Assembly: GCA_905234425.1 (NCBI GenBank) | Contig: CAJOHR010000012.1 | Span: forward strand, 1-42,360 | From: an uncultured Oscillospiraceae bacterium | GTDB lineage: Bacteria > Bacillota > Clostridia > Oscillospirales > Oscillospiraceae | DNA: 42,360 nucleotides | Reading direction: 5' to 3' | Part shown: one piece after another, positions 16,053 to 27,329 of the stretch | Layout: each line of letters begins with the position of its first letter | Numbering within the stretch: position 1 is the stretch's first letter | Notes under the pieces: generated by a model | Seen by the model: the letters and a program-made list of their open reading frames with translations, nothing else | What the model was told of the DNA's origin: nothing | The model's database searches: none | Made by a program: the position numbers and the translations under genes

Positions 16053-16322
16053 ATGAAAGCAATCGTTACCGTCACCGGCAAGGACACCGTGGGGATCATC
16101 GCAGGGGTGTGCACAGAGCTGGCCGGGCTGGAGGTCAACATTCTGGACATCAGCCAGACCGTTATGGACGGGTTTTTCGTCATGAACATGCTGGTGGACC
16201 TGTCCACCTCCTCGAAGAGCTATGAGCTGGTCCGGGACGCCCTGGATCAGCGGGGCCTTTCCATGGGCCTGACCATCCGCATCCAGCGGGAGGACATCTT
16301 CGACGCCATGCACAAGATTTAA
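16053..16322 (+). CDS. ACT-domain protein, UPF0237 family
   Basis: 89 residues, a single ACT domain: MKAIVTVTGKDTVGIIAGV opens the ligand-binding fold and NILDISQTVMDGFFVMNMLV completes it. ACT domains bind amino acids or similar small effectors and control a partner. It lies 12 bases before the UPF0210 gene, a pairing conserved in many Firmicutes, so it probably regulates or complexes with that protein. The ligand is unknown. Confidence 0.9.
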   Translation: MKAIVTVTGKDTVGIIAGVCTELAGLEVNILDISQTVMDGFFVMNMLVDLSTSSKSYELVRDALDQRGLSMGLTIRIQREDIFDAMHKI

Positions 16323-16334
16323 GGCGGTGGAGTA

Positions 16335-17672
16335 ATGCAGACGCTGGACATGATCGACCACCAGCATCTGGACATACGAACCATCACCATGGGCATCTCC
16401 CTCCGGGACTGCTGCGGCCAGGACCCCAAGGAGACCGCCCGGAGGATCTACGACAAGATCACCCGCTGCGCCCAGCAGCTCGTGCCCACGGGAGAAGCCA
16501 TCGAGCGGGAGCTGGGTATCCCCATCGTCAACAAGCGGATCTCCGTGACCCCCATCTCCATGGTGGCCGAGAGCTGCGATACCGAGGACTATGTGCCCTT
16601 CGCCGTGGCCATGGACAAGGCCGCCGCCGCCTGCGGCGTGAACCTGATCGGCGGCTTCTCCGCCCTGGTCCACAAGGGCATGACCCTGGGGGACCGGCGG
16701 CTGATCCGGTCCATCCCTGCGGCCCTGGCGGAGACGGGGAATGTCTGCTCCTCCGTGAACGTGGCCACCACCCGGGCGGGCATCAATATGGACGCCGTGG
16801 CCCTGATGGGCCGGGTCATCCGGGAAACCGCGGAGAAATCCCCCGAGGGCGAAGGCCGGAGCTGCATGAAGCTGGTGGTTTTCGCCAATGCGGTGGAGGA
16901 CAACCCCTTTATGGCCGGCGCCTTCCACGGGGTAGGCGAACCGGAGTGCGAGATCAATGTGGGCGTCTCCGGCCCCGGCGTGGTGTATCATGCCCTCCAG
17001 AGCGTCAAGGGAGAGCCCTTCGACGTGGTGGCGGAGACCATCAAGAAAACTGCCTTCCGGGTGACCCGCATGGGCCAGCTTGTGGCCCAGGAGGCCGCCC
17101 GGCGGCTGGGCGTTCCCTACGGCATCGTGGACCTGAGCCTGGCCCCCACCCCCGCCAAGGGGGATTCCGTTGCCAGGATCCTGGAGGAGATCGGCCTGGA
17201 AGTCTGCGGCACCCACGGCACCACAGCGGCCCTGGCCATGCTCAACGACGCGGTGAAAAAGGGCGGCGTTATGGCGTCGGGCCACGTGGGCGGCCTGTCC
17301 GGGGCCTTTATCCCTGTGTCCGAGGACGAGGGTATGATCGCCGCGGCGAAGCTGGGGACCCTGACCCTGGACAAGCTGGAGGCCATGACCTGCGTCTGCT
17401 CCGTGGGCCTGGACATGATCGCCATTCCCGGGGACACCCCCGCCGAGACCATCGCCGCCATCATCGCCGACGAGGCGGCCATCGGCGTGGTGAACAACAA
17501 GACCACCGCCGTCCGGGTGATCCCGGCCATCGGCATGGACGTGGGGGACGAGCTGGAATTCGGCGGTCTCTTCGGCTCCGCGCCGGTGATGCCCGTCCAT
17601 CGGGAGAGCTCCGAAAAGTTCATCGCCCGGGGCGGACGGATCCCCGCGCCCCTGCACAGCCTCAAGAACTGA
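16335..17672 (+). CDS. UPF0210/PFL-family protein
   Basis: 445 residues, full family length (UPF0210, DUF711, structurally related to pyruvate formate-lyase but without an established reaction). Typical segments are [11 protein letters not shown] near residue 15, [29 protein letters not shown] [54 protein letters not shown] and [13 protein letters not shown] 16335 follows AAGGCGGTGGAG. Function is unknown; the neighbouring ACT protein suggests allosteric control. Confidence 0.9.
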   Translation: MQTLDMIDHQHLDIRTITMGISLRDCCGQDPKETARRIYDKITRCAQQLVPTGEAIERELGIPIVNKRISVTPISMVAESCDTEDYVPFAVAMDKAAAACGVNLIGGFSALVHKGMTLGDRRLIRSIPAALAETGNVCSSVNVATTRAGINMDAVALMGRVIRETAEKSPEGEGRSCMKLVVFANAVEDNPFMAGAFHGVGEPECEINVGVSGPGVVYHALQSVKGEPFDVVAETIKKTAFRVTRMGQLVAQEAARRLGVPYGIVDLSLAPTPAKGDSVARILEEIGLEVCGTHGTTAALAMLNDAVKKGGVMASGHVGGLSGAFIPVSEDEGMIAAAKLGTLTLDKLEAMTCVCSVGLDMIAIPGDTPAETIAAIIADEAAIGVVNNKTTAVRVIPAIGMDVGDELEFGGLFGSAPVMPVHRESSEKFIARGGRIPAPLHSLKN

Positions 17673-17702
17673 GCCAATCTTATGTAGAGAGGAATCAACA
17701 TC

Positions 17703-19058
17703 GTGGAATTACCGGATCGGGTGCGATATGTGCTCAGCCGGCTGGAAACAGCCGGTTTCTCCGCCTATGCCGTGGGCGGCTGCGTCCGGGATTCCCTGCT
17801 GGGCCTGGTTCCGAAGGACTGGGATATGTGCACCTCCGCCCTGCCAGCCGAAACAGAGGCCGTTTTTTCCGGCCTTCCGGTGCTGGAGACCGGCCTGAAG
17901 CACGGCACGGTGACGGTGCTCCTGGACCGGGAGCCCTTCGAGATCACCACCTTCCGCCGGGACGGGGACTATTCCGACCACCGGACCCCGGACCGGGTGG
18001 AATTCGTCGAAGACCTGACCGAGGACCTGGCCCGCCGGGATTTCACCGTGGGCGCCATGGCGGTCGGACTGGACGGGGTGATCCGGGACCCCTTCGGAGG
18101 CCGGGAGGACCTGGAGCATAAGGTCCTGCGCTGCGTGGGCGACCCGGACCGGCGCTTTCAGGAGGACGCCCTGCGGATCCTCCGGGGCATGCGGTTCGCG
18201 TCTCAGCTTCGCTTCACCGTGGAGTCCGCCACCGCGGCGGCCATGGTCCGGAACCGGGATTTGCTGACCGCTGTGAGTCCGGAGCGGATTTACAAGGAGC
18301 TGTGCGGCCTTTTGACAGGTCCCGGCTGCGCCTCCGTTTTGGAGACCTTCGGGGAGGTGCTGCGTGCGGTCCTGCCGGAGATCGGCCCCTCCATGGGCTT
18401 TTCCCAGCACAGCCCCTATCACGACAAGGACGTCTGGGGCCATACGGTGGAGGCCGTGGGCTATTCCGGCGAGGACCTTTGGGTCCGCTGGGCTTTGCTG
18501 CTCCACGATCTGGGAAAGCCCGAAACCTTCACCCTGGATGAAAACGGCGTGGGCCACTTCAAGGGCCATCCCGCAAGGAGCGAAGCCATCGCCCGGGAAA
18601 TTTTCGCCCGGCTCCACGGGGACAGCGCCACCCGGGACGCCGTATGCCAGCTGGTGCGGGATCACGACGCCTACGCCCCCATCAACCGGAAAAACGTCCG
18701 CCGGTGGCTGGCGCGGTATGGCCGGGACCAGTTCTTCCGGCTGATGGAGGTCATGCGCGCCGACGCCGCGGCCCACGTGGACACCCCCAATTCCCGGATT
18801 CGCCGGGAGGCCATCGGGACCGTCACGGACATGGCCAGGGAGCTCCTGACGGAGGCCCCGTGTCTGACCATCCAGGATCTGGCGGTAAACGGACGGGATG
18901 TGCTGGCCCTGGGCGTTCCCGCAGGTCCCAGGGTGGGCGAGCTGCTGAACCTGCTGTTCGAGGACGTGCTGGAGGAGCGGTGCCCCAATGACCGGGAGGT
19001 CCTGCTGGACCGTCTCGCGCAATACCGGAAGGAGGATACGCCTTGGTCATCGACCTGA
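17703..19058 (+). CDS. cca: CCA tRNA nucleotidyltransferase
   Basis: 451 residues from GTG 17703, with AGAGAGGAA upstream. It adds or repairs the 3' CCA of tRNAs. The class II nucleotidyltransferase head is clear: GGCVRDSLLGLVPKDWDM contains the GG and the two metal-binding Asp residues, followed by ITTFRRDGDYSDHRTPD and DLARRDFTVGAMA, and RRFQEDALRILRGMRFA binds the nucleotide. A C-terminal HD-type region (LLLHDLGKPETF, GHPARSE, LVRDHD) suggests the longer HD-containing form. Its 3' end overlaps cvpA by 16 bases. Confidence 0.95.
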   Translation: MELPDRVRYVLSRLETAGFSAYAVGGCVRDSLLGLVPKDWDMCTSALPAETEAVFSGLPVLETGLKHGTVTVLLDREPFEITTFRRDGDYSDHRTPDRVEFVEDLTEDLARRDFTVGAMAVGLDGVIRDPFGGREDLEHKVLRCVGDPDRRFQEDALRILRGMRFASQLRFTVESATAAAMVRNRDLLTAVSPERIYKELCGLLTGPGCASVLETFGEVLRAVLPEIGPSMGFSQHSPYHDKDVWGHTVEAVGYSGEDLWVRWALLLHDLGKPETFTLDENGVGHFKGHPARSEAIAREIFARLHGDSATRDAVCQLVRDHDAYAPINRKNVRRWLARYGRDQFFRLMEVMRADAAAHVDTPNSRIRREAIGTVTDMARELLTEAPCLTIQDLAVNGRDVLALGVPAGPRVGELLNLLFEDVLEERCPNDREVLLDRLAQYRKEDTPWSST

Positions 19059-19726
19059 TCCTGGTGCTCATTATCATCACCTGCATTCTGTCCGGCTACC
19101 GGAAGGGGCTGCTCATGGGCCTCATGAGCCTGCTGATCCTGGTGCTCTGCTGTCTGGGGGCCACGGCCGCCCGGAACGCCCTGACCCCCAGGACCGTCAC
19201 CTACCTGGAGCCGAAGCTGACGGAAATGCTCCTGCCCAGCGTGGAGGAGGAGCTGGACCGCTACACCGATTCCATGATGGACAGCGCCGGCGAGGTGGGC
19301 TTCAGCGTAGGCGGCCAGGACATGACCGTGTCCGACCTTATGGAGTTTTTGAAGCGCTTCGGTCTGGACGTGGAGGAGATCATTGACCAGAAGTCCGGCG
19401 AGGCCATGGAGCCCGTGGCCCTGGCCGTTGCCACCGCCGCGGCCCGGATCCTGGCGGAGAAATTCGCCGGCGCCCTGATCTTCTTTGCCGCGTTTCTGGT
19501 GCTGTATCTGGCGCTGCGGAGCGTGGCTCTGGCCCTGAACGTGGTGGACCGGCTGCCCGTGGTCCACACCCTCAACCGTCTGGGCGGCGCCGTGCTGGGG
19601 CTTGCGGGAAGCTGCCTTGTGATGATGGTGGCGGCGGCAGTGGTGAAGGAAATGAACCTGCTGCCCGGGACCCTGGGGCCTCTTTCCGCCCTGATCGTGG
19701 AGGCCTCCGGAAAGCTGTTGGGATAA
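19043..19726 (+). CDS. CvpA-family membrane protein
   Basis: 227 residues from TTG 19043, chosen because GGAAGGAGGA precedes it. Two N-terminal helices (VIDLILVLIIITCILSGYRK, then LLMGLMSLLILVLCCLG), a polar middle of about 90 residues, and two further helices match CvpA, a membrane family linked to colicin V production and envelope stress in other bacteria. It overlaps cca and is last in the cluster. The precise role here is unknown. Confidence 0.8.
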   Translation: MVIDLILVLIIITCILSGYRKGLLMGLMSLLILVLCCLGATAARNALTPRTVTYLEPKLTEMLLPSVEEELDRYTDSMMDSAGEVGFSVGGQDMTVSDLMEFLKRFGLDVEEIIDQKSGEAMEPVALAVATAAARILAEKFAGALIFFAAFLVLYLALRSVALALNVVDRLPVVHTLNRLGGAVLGLAGSCLVMMVAAAVVKEMNLLPGTLGPLSALIVEASGKLLG

Positions 19727-19788
19727 GGGAAACAAAGATATTACAAAATTGTTACACGGAATTTTATAGAAACTTCATACAATCGCCG

Positions 19789-19817
19789 TTGTTCCCGTAA
19801 CATCTGCCCTGTATGAT
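19789..19817 (+). promoter_or_regulatory. Candidate promoter for the MATE gene
   Basis: TTGTTC (19789-19794), 17 bases, TATGAT (19812-19817). It is flanked by TTGTTAC (19749-19755) and GTAACAA (19824-19830), a possible operator pair. The rest of 19727-19946 shows no gene. Confidence 0.55.
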
Positions 19818-19946
19818 AAGAGCGTAACAATTCTTTTTCATTTCTCCTTCTTCCTGATAAGGCGCGCGGATGGGCTGGTCCCCTGTCCGTGCGTCTTTCG
19901 TCGTTCGCTATAGAAAGAAGATGACCCTTTGCGATACCCCTGTACC

Positions 19947-21272
19947 ATGTTCACCCGCCGGGAGCTGGGCCGGCTGCTGCTGCCTCTGGTGGCGGAGCTG
20001 ATCCTCACGGCCCTCATGGGCACGGCGGACACCATGATGGTGGCCCGGGTGGGAGACGCCGCCGTGTCGGCGGTAAGCCTGGTGGACTCCCTGAACAATC
20101 TCATGCTCATGGTCTTCACCGCCACGGCCACCGGCGGCACCATTGTCTGCGCCCAGTTCCTGGGGGCCGGCGACGCTGACGGCGCAAATAAAGCCGCCCG
20201 GCAGGTGCTCCTGTCCGTGGCGGCCATCTCCCTGGTCTGCTGCGCCGTCTGCGTTCTGTTCCGGCGGCCCCTGCTGGGGAAGATCTTCGGGTCCGTGGCC
20301 CCGGATGTCATGTCCGCCGCCGCCGTCTACCTGCTGGTGACGGCCCTGTCCTATCCCTTTATCGCCGTCTACAGCGCCAGCGCCGCCCTCTACCGGGCGG
20401 CGGGAAATTCCGGCACGCCTCTGGCCGTCTCCGCCGCGGGCAATCTGCTGAACATCGCCGGAAACGCCCTGTTCCTCTTTGTGTTCCGCTGGGGCGTCTT
20501 CGGGGCGGCTCTCAGCACAGCCCTGTCCCGGGTGGTCCAGTGCGGGGCCATTCTGATCCTCCACCGCCGACCCGGCCAGACCATCGTCCTGGACAGATAC
20601 GGCTCCATCCGCCCCGATTGGAAGCTGATCCGCGCCATTCTGCGGGTGGGCGTCCCCACAGGCGTGGAGAACGGCATGTTTCAGCTGGGAAAGCTCATGG
20701 TCCAGAGCACCGTGGCCCTGCTGCCCACGGCGGAGATCGCCGCCCAGGCGGTGATCAATACTCTGGAGTACTTCACCTCTATGCCCTCCATGGCCATCGG
20801 TCTGGGCCTGGTGACGGTGGCGGGACGGTGCATAGGCGCCGGGAAGCCCCTGGAGGCCAGGGCCTACACACTCCGGCTCACGGTGCTCTCCGAGGTGCTG
20901 GTGACCGTTACCGGCCTCGTGATCCTGCTGGCCACGGGACCTGTCTGCCGCCTCTCCGGCCTGTCGGACTACAGCGCCGGGATCGTCACAAGCATGATGC
21001 TGCTGATCACGGTGGTAAAGCCCTTCGTCTGGCCCCTGGCCTTTACGCTGCCCAACGGCATGCGGGCGGCGGGGGACGTGCGGTTTTCCATGCTGGTGTC
21101 CGCCGGGAGCATGTGGGTGTTCCGGGTGGCGCTGTGCATGCTGCTGATCCGGGTACTGGGCTTCGGAGTCCTGGGGGTCTGGATCGCCATGTTCGTGGAC
21201 TGGCTGGACCGGGACGTCTGGTATACGGTCCGGTTCCTCCGGGGGAAATGGATGGAGCAGCACGTCATTTAA
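19947..21272 (+). CDS. MATE-family multidrug/cation exporter
   Basis: 441 residues, about twelve membrane helices in two homologous halves. MATE transporters expel organic cations or drugs using Na+ or H+ gradients. Family features: MGTADTMMVARVGDAAVSAV near the start, ATGGTIVCAQFLGAGD, and in the second half VGVPTGVENGMFQLGKL and TVAGRCIGAGKPLEA. The start is uncertain: ATG 19947 gives the usual MFTRREL opening but lacks a ribosome site, and TTG 19929 would add six residues. A terminator follows. Confidence 0.9.
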   Translation: MFTRRELGRLLLPLVAELILTALMGTADTMMVARVGDAAVSAVSLVDSLNNLMLMVFTATATGGTIVCAQFLGAGDADGANKAARQVLLSVAAISLVCCAVCVLFRRPLLGKIFGSVAPDVMSAAAVYLLVTALSYPFIAVYSASAALYRAAGNSGTPLAVSAAGNLLNIAGNALFLFVFRWGVFGAALSTALSRVVQCGAILILHRRPGQTIVLDRYGSIRPDWKLIRAILRVGVPTGVENGMFQLGKLMVQSTVALLPTAEIAAQAVINTLEYFTSMPSMAIGLGLVTVAGRCIGAGKPLEARAYTLRLTVLSEVLVTVTGLVILLATGPVCRLSGLSDYSAGIVTSMMLLITVVKPFVWPLAFTLPNGMRAAGDVRFSMLVSAGSMWVFRVALCMLLIRVLGFGVLGVWIAMFVDWLDRDVWYTVRFLRGKWMEQHVI

Positions 21273-21304
21273 CCTTCCGGGACTGCTCCGCTGAATAGAG
21301 AAAA

Positions 21305-21353
21305 GGGGCTGTGAAGATCGGGAGAGTTGAATCCTCCTTTTCTTCACAGCCCC
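21305..21353. terminator. Bidirectional terminator between the MATE and CPBP genes
   Basis: GGGGCTGTGAAGA (21305-21317) pairs exactly with TCTTCACAGCCCC (21341-21353). AAAA flanks the outer left base and AAAAT the right, giving U-runs in both directions. Confidence 0.75.
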
Positions 21354-21375
21354 AAAATATCTCAATTAATATGTG

Positions 21376-22254
21376 TCACAGGCTGACCACCGCCGCGCAG
21401 CTGTAGAGGGCGGCAAACAGGGCCAGGGCGATGAGCAGATAAACCACGTGGTTCTGGGGCGGCTCCTCCTCCGGAATGGTCATCTCCCGCAGCTTGGAGG
21501 GCCGGAGCAGGAAGGCCCCTAAAACGAAATAATAGAGACTTGCGGCCAGATTCGCCAGACTGTATTGGCCCAGGGCGTCCGTCAAGGTCTCCGCCCCGAA
21601 AACGCCGCTGGCTAAGAGGGCCGAAAAATCCATAAAGGCGTGGAGCAGGGCCACGGTCCAGAGGCTCCCCGACCGGAGATAGACGGCGGAGAGGAAAATT
21701 CCCATACAGATCGCTGCGGCCGCCTGGATCAGAGCGCTGGAGAAGTCGACCACAAGGGCGTTCGGCAGATGGAATAATCCGAAAAGCACGCCGGATACCA
21801 GCATACTGAACCAGACGCCCAGGGAGGTCCTTCGGTATTTCACAAAGATCATCCGGGTGATCATACCCCGGAACAACAGCTCCTCGGCGAAGCCGGCGGC
21901 AAGCATACAGAGGATAAAGATCAGGATTTTCGGGGGAGAAGCCAGGCGCCCGGAGAGATTCTCGACAAGGTTCCCCGCCAGGGCAAACAGATAGACCAGC
22001 CCAACGGGCAGGCACAGCAGCAGCTTTTCCCTCACGCTGCCTCCGGCAGGACGGAGGGTGAAGCCCATTTTGAGCCACCACACCATGAGCAGCATAACGG
22101 CAATGGAAAAGAGCTCGCTGAGGAGCTGGACCAGATAGGTGTCCATGTCCGGCCAGATCAAAATCGGCAGGCTCCCTATGTTGATCGTCAGGAAAAACAG
22201 AATCATCAGGAAGAGACTGACCCAAATCGGGTATTTCATGCGCAGATTTTTCAT
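21376..22254 (-). CDS. CPBP-family intramembrane glutamic endopeptidase
   Basis: 292 residues from ATG 22254, preceded by CAGGAGG. About eight hydrophobic helices hold the CPBP/Rce1 motifs in order: EELLFRG (catalytic Glu pair), [10 protein letters not shown] and LLHAFMDF. These metal-independent membrane proteases cleave membrane or prenylated substrates and are often linked to bacteriocin immunity; no bacteriocin gene is seen nearby. A longer upstream open frame exists but runs antisense into copA and is not credible. Confidence 0.85.
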   Translation of the reverse strand: MKNLRMKYPIWVSLFLMILFFLTINIGSLPILIWPDMDTYLVQLLSELFSIAVMLLMVWWLKMGFTLRPAGGSVREKLLLCLPVGLVYLFALAGNLVENLSGRLASPPKILIFILCMLAAGFAEELLFRGMITRMIFVKYRRTSLGVWFSMLVSGVLFGLFHLPNALVVDFSSALIQAAAAICMGIFLSAVYLRSGSLWTVALLHAFMDFSALLASGVFGAETLTDALGQYSLANLAASLYYFVLGAFLLRPSKLREMTIPEEEPPQNHVVYLLIALALFAALYSCAAVVSL

Positions 22255-22294
22255 GGATAAAACCTCCTGGCTCGGGCATCCTGATTTCCCGGTC

Positions 22295-22323
22295 ATTATA
22301 ATCCATCCGGACCGCCTGCGCAA
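22295..22323 (-). promoter_or_regulatory. Promoter for the CPBP protease gene
   Basis: On the minus strand TTGCGC (22323-22318), 17 bases, TATAAT (22300-22295). It is divergent from the copA promoter, with the two -35 boxes about ten bases apart. Confidence 0.65.
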
Positions 22324-22333
22324 GGGGGTCGCC

Positions 22334-22362
22334 TTGACTTTCCCTGCTGCCGGTGGTAGGAT
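22334..22362 (+). promoter_or_regulatory. Promoter for copA
   Basis: TTGACT (22334-22339), 17 bases, TAGGAT (22357-22362) with TGG just before (extended -10). The normal 17-base spacer argues against a CueR-type MerR activator, which acts on 19-20 base spacers. No CopY-type operator was recognised. Confidence 0.6.
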
Positions 22363-22399
22363 TAGCGTAGCGATTCTGATTTGGAGAGGAGCATCCTCC

Positions 22400-24913
<2,514 letters not shown>

Positions 24914-24989
24914 TGCAGAAAGGCGGCTGTTGGAACGACAGAATTGCGGCAGCGCCCTCTTTTGCCCGGGCTGCGGCAGAAACGCATGT

Positions 24990-25964
24990 TCACCGCCAGA
25001 CTGCGTCTGCCTCCTCCAGCAGGGGCAGTTCGTCGAAGATCCGGCGGGTCAGGACTTGGTATTCCGTCAGGCTGACCGTCTTGCGGAGCCGCTTCCACAG
25101 GGCGTCCCGGTGATCGAAGAGCAGAATCAGATAGGTCCAGAGCTCCTTCATGCGGAACATGGTGGGCTTCTGCCCGGAGAGCCGCCGGGCGGTTTCCGCA
25201 AAGAAGGCGTCGTGGAACGCCCGCAGGGTCTCCCGGTCCGCCCCCGGTCCGCCCTTCAGCTTCGCGGCCAGAGCCGGGTCCGCCACCAGGCCCCTGCCCA
25301 GCATGACGGCCTGGGGAAGCGGCCGGTCCCGAAATACGTTGCGGAATCCGGAGGCGGTGGGAATGCCGCCCGAAAGGCACAGGGGAGCATCCCAGTGGGC
25401 GGCGGCGAAATCGAACCACTCCAGCCGCGCCGGCTCCCGGTACATATCGGTCCGGACCCGGGGATGCAGAATCAGGGCTTTCACGGGGTAGCGGGAGAAC
25501 AGCTCCAGCAGGGCTTCAAACTCCTCCGGGCCGTCTTTTCCCAGCCGGGTTTTCAGTGAGATGGCAATGGGACATTTGCTGAAAATCTCATCCAAAAGCG
25601 AGACCAGCAGCTCCCGGCGCTCCGGATACAGGAGTCCCGCGCCCTTTCCCTTGGCGGTGACCGTGCCCGAGGGGCATCCCAGATTCAGATTGACCTCGGA
25701 ATAGCCCAGGTCCCGCAGGATATTCGCCCCGGCGAGGAACTGCTCCGCAGAACCCGTCAGAAGCTGAGGGACCAGGTCGATCCCGGCATTGTTCTCCGGC
25801 AGCACCTCCTCCAGCTCCTTTCTGGAAAAGACCTTCCCGGCGGCGGGGGACAGAAATGGGGTGTAGTATCGGTCCACCCCCGGAAAAAACCTGTGATGCA
25901 GGGACCGGTAGACGTGATCCGTGATGCCTTCCATGGGGGCAAATTCCAGCTTCGGCAGTTCCAT
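24990..25964 (-). CDS. dus: tRNA-dihydrouridine synthase
   Basis: 324 residues. It reduces uridines in tRNA loops using FMN and NAD(P)H. The FMN barrel opens with FAPMEGITDHVYR; VNLNLGCPSGTVTAKGKGAG holds the catalytic cysteine and substrate loop; SLKTRLG, ILHPRVRTDMYREPA and VMLGRGLVADP bind FMN and phosphate. A C-terminal helical domain follows. It converges with copA. The subfamily (which position is modified) cannot be decided by eye. Confidence 0.9.
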   Translation of the reverse strand: MELPKLEFAPMEGITDHVYRSLHHRFFPGVDRYYTPFLSPAAGKVFSRKELEEVLPENNAGIDLVPQLLTGSAEQFLAGANILRDLGYSEVNLNLGCPSGTVTAKGKGAGLLYPERRELLVSLLDEIFSKCPIAISLKTRLGKDGPEEFEALLELFSRYPVKALILHPRVRTDMYREPARLEWFDFAAAHWDAPLCLSGGIPTASGFRNVFRDRPLPQAVMLGRGLVADPALAAKLKGGPGADRETLRAFHDAFFAETARRLSGQKPTMFRMKELWTYLILLFDHRDALWKRLRKTVSLTEYQVLTRRIFDELPLLEEADAVWR

Positions 25965-26020
25965 AAGCGATGATTTCCTCTCCTTCCGCGCTTCACATCC
26001 GCGCCACGCGCTTCGGCAAA

Positions 26021-26049
26021 ATTATATAAAAGCGCGCTGGATAACGCAA
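26021..26049 (-). promoter_or_regulatory. Promoter for dus
   Basis: On the minus strand TTGCGT (26049-26044), 17 bases, TATAAT (26026-26021). It is divergent from the aro operon promoter. Confidence 0.6.
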
Positions 26050-26086
26050 GGGGAAACGTCATCCATGACGAAATCCAAAAGGGCGC

Positions 26087-26114
26087 TTGCAATCCTGGCG
26101 CGGTGTGGTATAAT
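26087..26114 (+). promoter_or_regulatory. Promoter of the aro operon
   Basis: TTGCAA (26087-26092), 16 bases, TATAAT (26109-26114) with TGG immediately upstream (extended -10). Transcription would start near 26121, about 26 bases before the leader peptide. Confidence 0.75.
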
Positions 26115-26146
26115 AAACGCAAACCATTTCCGGGGAGGCCCTCTTT

Positions 26147-26230
26147 ATGAAGCGTCCTGCCAATCGATTTTACGGCTTCTTTACCTGCGCCTATTGGGGC
26201 GCGGGCATTTGTCGTACATCGGTTGGGTAA
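26147..26230 (+). CDS. Aromatic-rich leader peptide of the aro operon
   Basis: 27 codons from ATG 26147 to TAA 26228-26230, with a strong GGGGAGG site (26132-26138) eight bases upstream. The core NRFYGFFTCAYWGAG packs Phe8, Tyr9, Phe11, Phe12, Tyr16 and Trp17 into ten codons, covering all three aromatic amino acids. It sits between a strong promoter and an intrinsic terminator ahead of aroF, so its role is most likely to make the ribosome pause when charged Phe-, Tyr- or Trp-tRNA is scarce. The peptide itself probably has no function. It is too short for ordinary gene callers. Confidence 0.8.
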   Translation: MKRPANRFYGFFTCAYWGAGICRTSVG

Positions 26231-26253
26231 CAAGAGACGTCTGGCTCTCCTTC

Positions 26254-26293
26254 GCTCCCGCTGAATGTATGATTCAGCCGGGAGCTATTTTTT
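26254..26293 (+). terminator. Attenuator terminator before aroF
   Basis: GCTCCCGCTGAAT (26254-26266) pairs with ATTCAGCCGGGAGC (26272-26285, one bulged C), followed by T6 at 26288-26293. A competing pairing of TCGGTTGGG (26219-26227) with TCCCGCTGA (26256-26264) would block it. GGGGCG (26196-26201), overlapping the Trp codon, can also pair with CGCTCC (26253-26258). Confidence 0.8.
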
Positions 26294-26315
26294 ATGGGTG
26301 CGGGAGGATATTATT

Positions 26316-27329
26316 ATGGTTATTATCATGAAACCGGGCACCGGCAAGGAACGGATCGAGGCGCTGGCCCACGAGCTGGAACAGCAGGGGCTGAAGGTGG
26401 GCATTACCAACGGCGTGGGATGCTCCATCCTGGGCCTGGTGGGCGACACCACCAATCTGGACGCCGACGATCTCATGCTTCACGAGGGCGTGGAGCGGGT
26501 CATGCGGGTCCAGGAGCCCTACAAGAAGGCCAACCGGAAGTTCCACCCCGACGACACGGTGGTGGACGTGGCCGGGGTCCCCATCGGCGGCGGCAGCTTC
26601 ACCGTTATGGCCGGTCCCTGCTCCGTGGAGAACGAGGACCAGATCACCGCCGTGGCCCGGGACGTGAAGGCCAGCGGCGCCAAGCTCCTGCGGGGCGGCG
26701 CCTTCAAGCCCAGAACCTCTCCCTATTCCTTCCAGGGCATGGGCGTCCAGGGCCTGGAGCTGCTGCTCAAGGCCAAGAAGGCCACGGGGCTGCCCATCGT
26801 CACGGAGATCATGAGCCCCCGGTACTGCGAGATCTTTGAAAACTGCGTGGATCTGGTCCAGATCGGCGCGAGAAACATGCAGAACTTCGACCTTCTCAAG
26901 GAGGTGGGCAAGATGTCCAAGCCCGTGCTCCTGAAGCGGGGCCTGTCCAGCACCTACGAGGAGTGGATCATGTCCGCGGAGTACATCATGAGCGAGGGCA
27001 ACGAGAACGTGATCCTCTGTGAGCGGGGCATCCGGACCTTTGAGACCTACACCCGGAACACCCTGGACATCTCCTCCATTCCCTGTCTGCGGCGGATGAC
27101 CCATCTGCCCATCGTCATCGATCCCAGCCATTCCGGCGGCGTGGCCTGGCTGGTGGAGCCTCTGACCATGGCGGCGGTGGCCGCCGGGGCCGACGGCATT
27201 ATCGTGGAGGTCCACAATGATCCGGCCCACGCGCTCTGCGACGGCAAGCAGTCCCTGACGCCCGCCCAGTTCCAGACCCTCATGGAGAAGGCCACGGCCC
27301 TGTCGGACTTCGTGAGGGGCCTGCAATGA
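26316..27329 (+). CDS. aroF: DAHP synthase (3-deoxy-7-phosphoheptulonate synthase), type I-beta with regulatory N-terminus
   Basis: 337 residues from ATG 26316 (GGGAGG eight bases upstream). It condenses phosphoenolpyruvate with erythrose 4-phosphate, step 1 of the shikimate pathway. Residues 1-70 form the ferredoxin-like regulatory domain seen in feedback-inhibited Thermotoga-type enzymes. The barrel contains VMAGPCSVENEDQI, RGGAFKPRTSPYSFQGMG, QIGARNMQNFDLL, KRGLSS, and IDPSHSGG with metal and substrate ligands. It is the first structural gene after the attenuator; its stop overlaps the aroB ATG by four bases. Confidence 0.95.
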   Translation: MVIIMKPGTGKERIEALAHELEQQGLKVGITNGVGCSILGLVGDTTNLDADDLMLHEGVERVMRVQEPYKKANRKFHPDDTVVDVAGVPIGGGSFTVMAGPCSVENEDQITAVARDVKASGAKLLRGGAFKPRTSPYSFQGMGVQGLELLLKAKKATGLPIVTEIMSPRYCEIFENCVDLVQIGARNMQNFDLLKEVGKMSKPVLLKRGLSSTYEEWIMSAEYIMSEGNENVILCERGIRTFETYTRNTLDISSIPCLRRMTHLPIVIDPSHSGGVAWLVEPLTMAAVAAGADGIIVEVHNDPAHALCDGKQSLTPAQFQTLMEKATALSDFVRGLQ

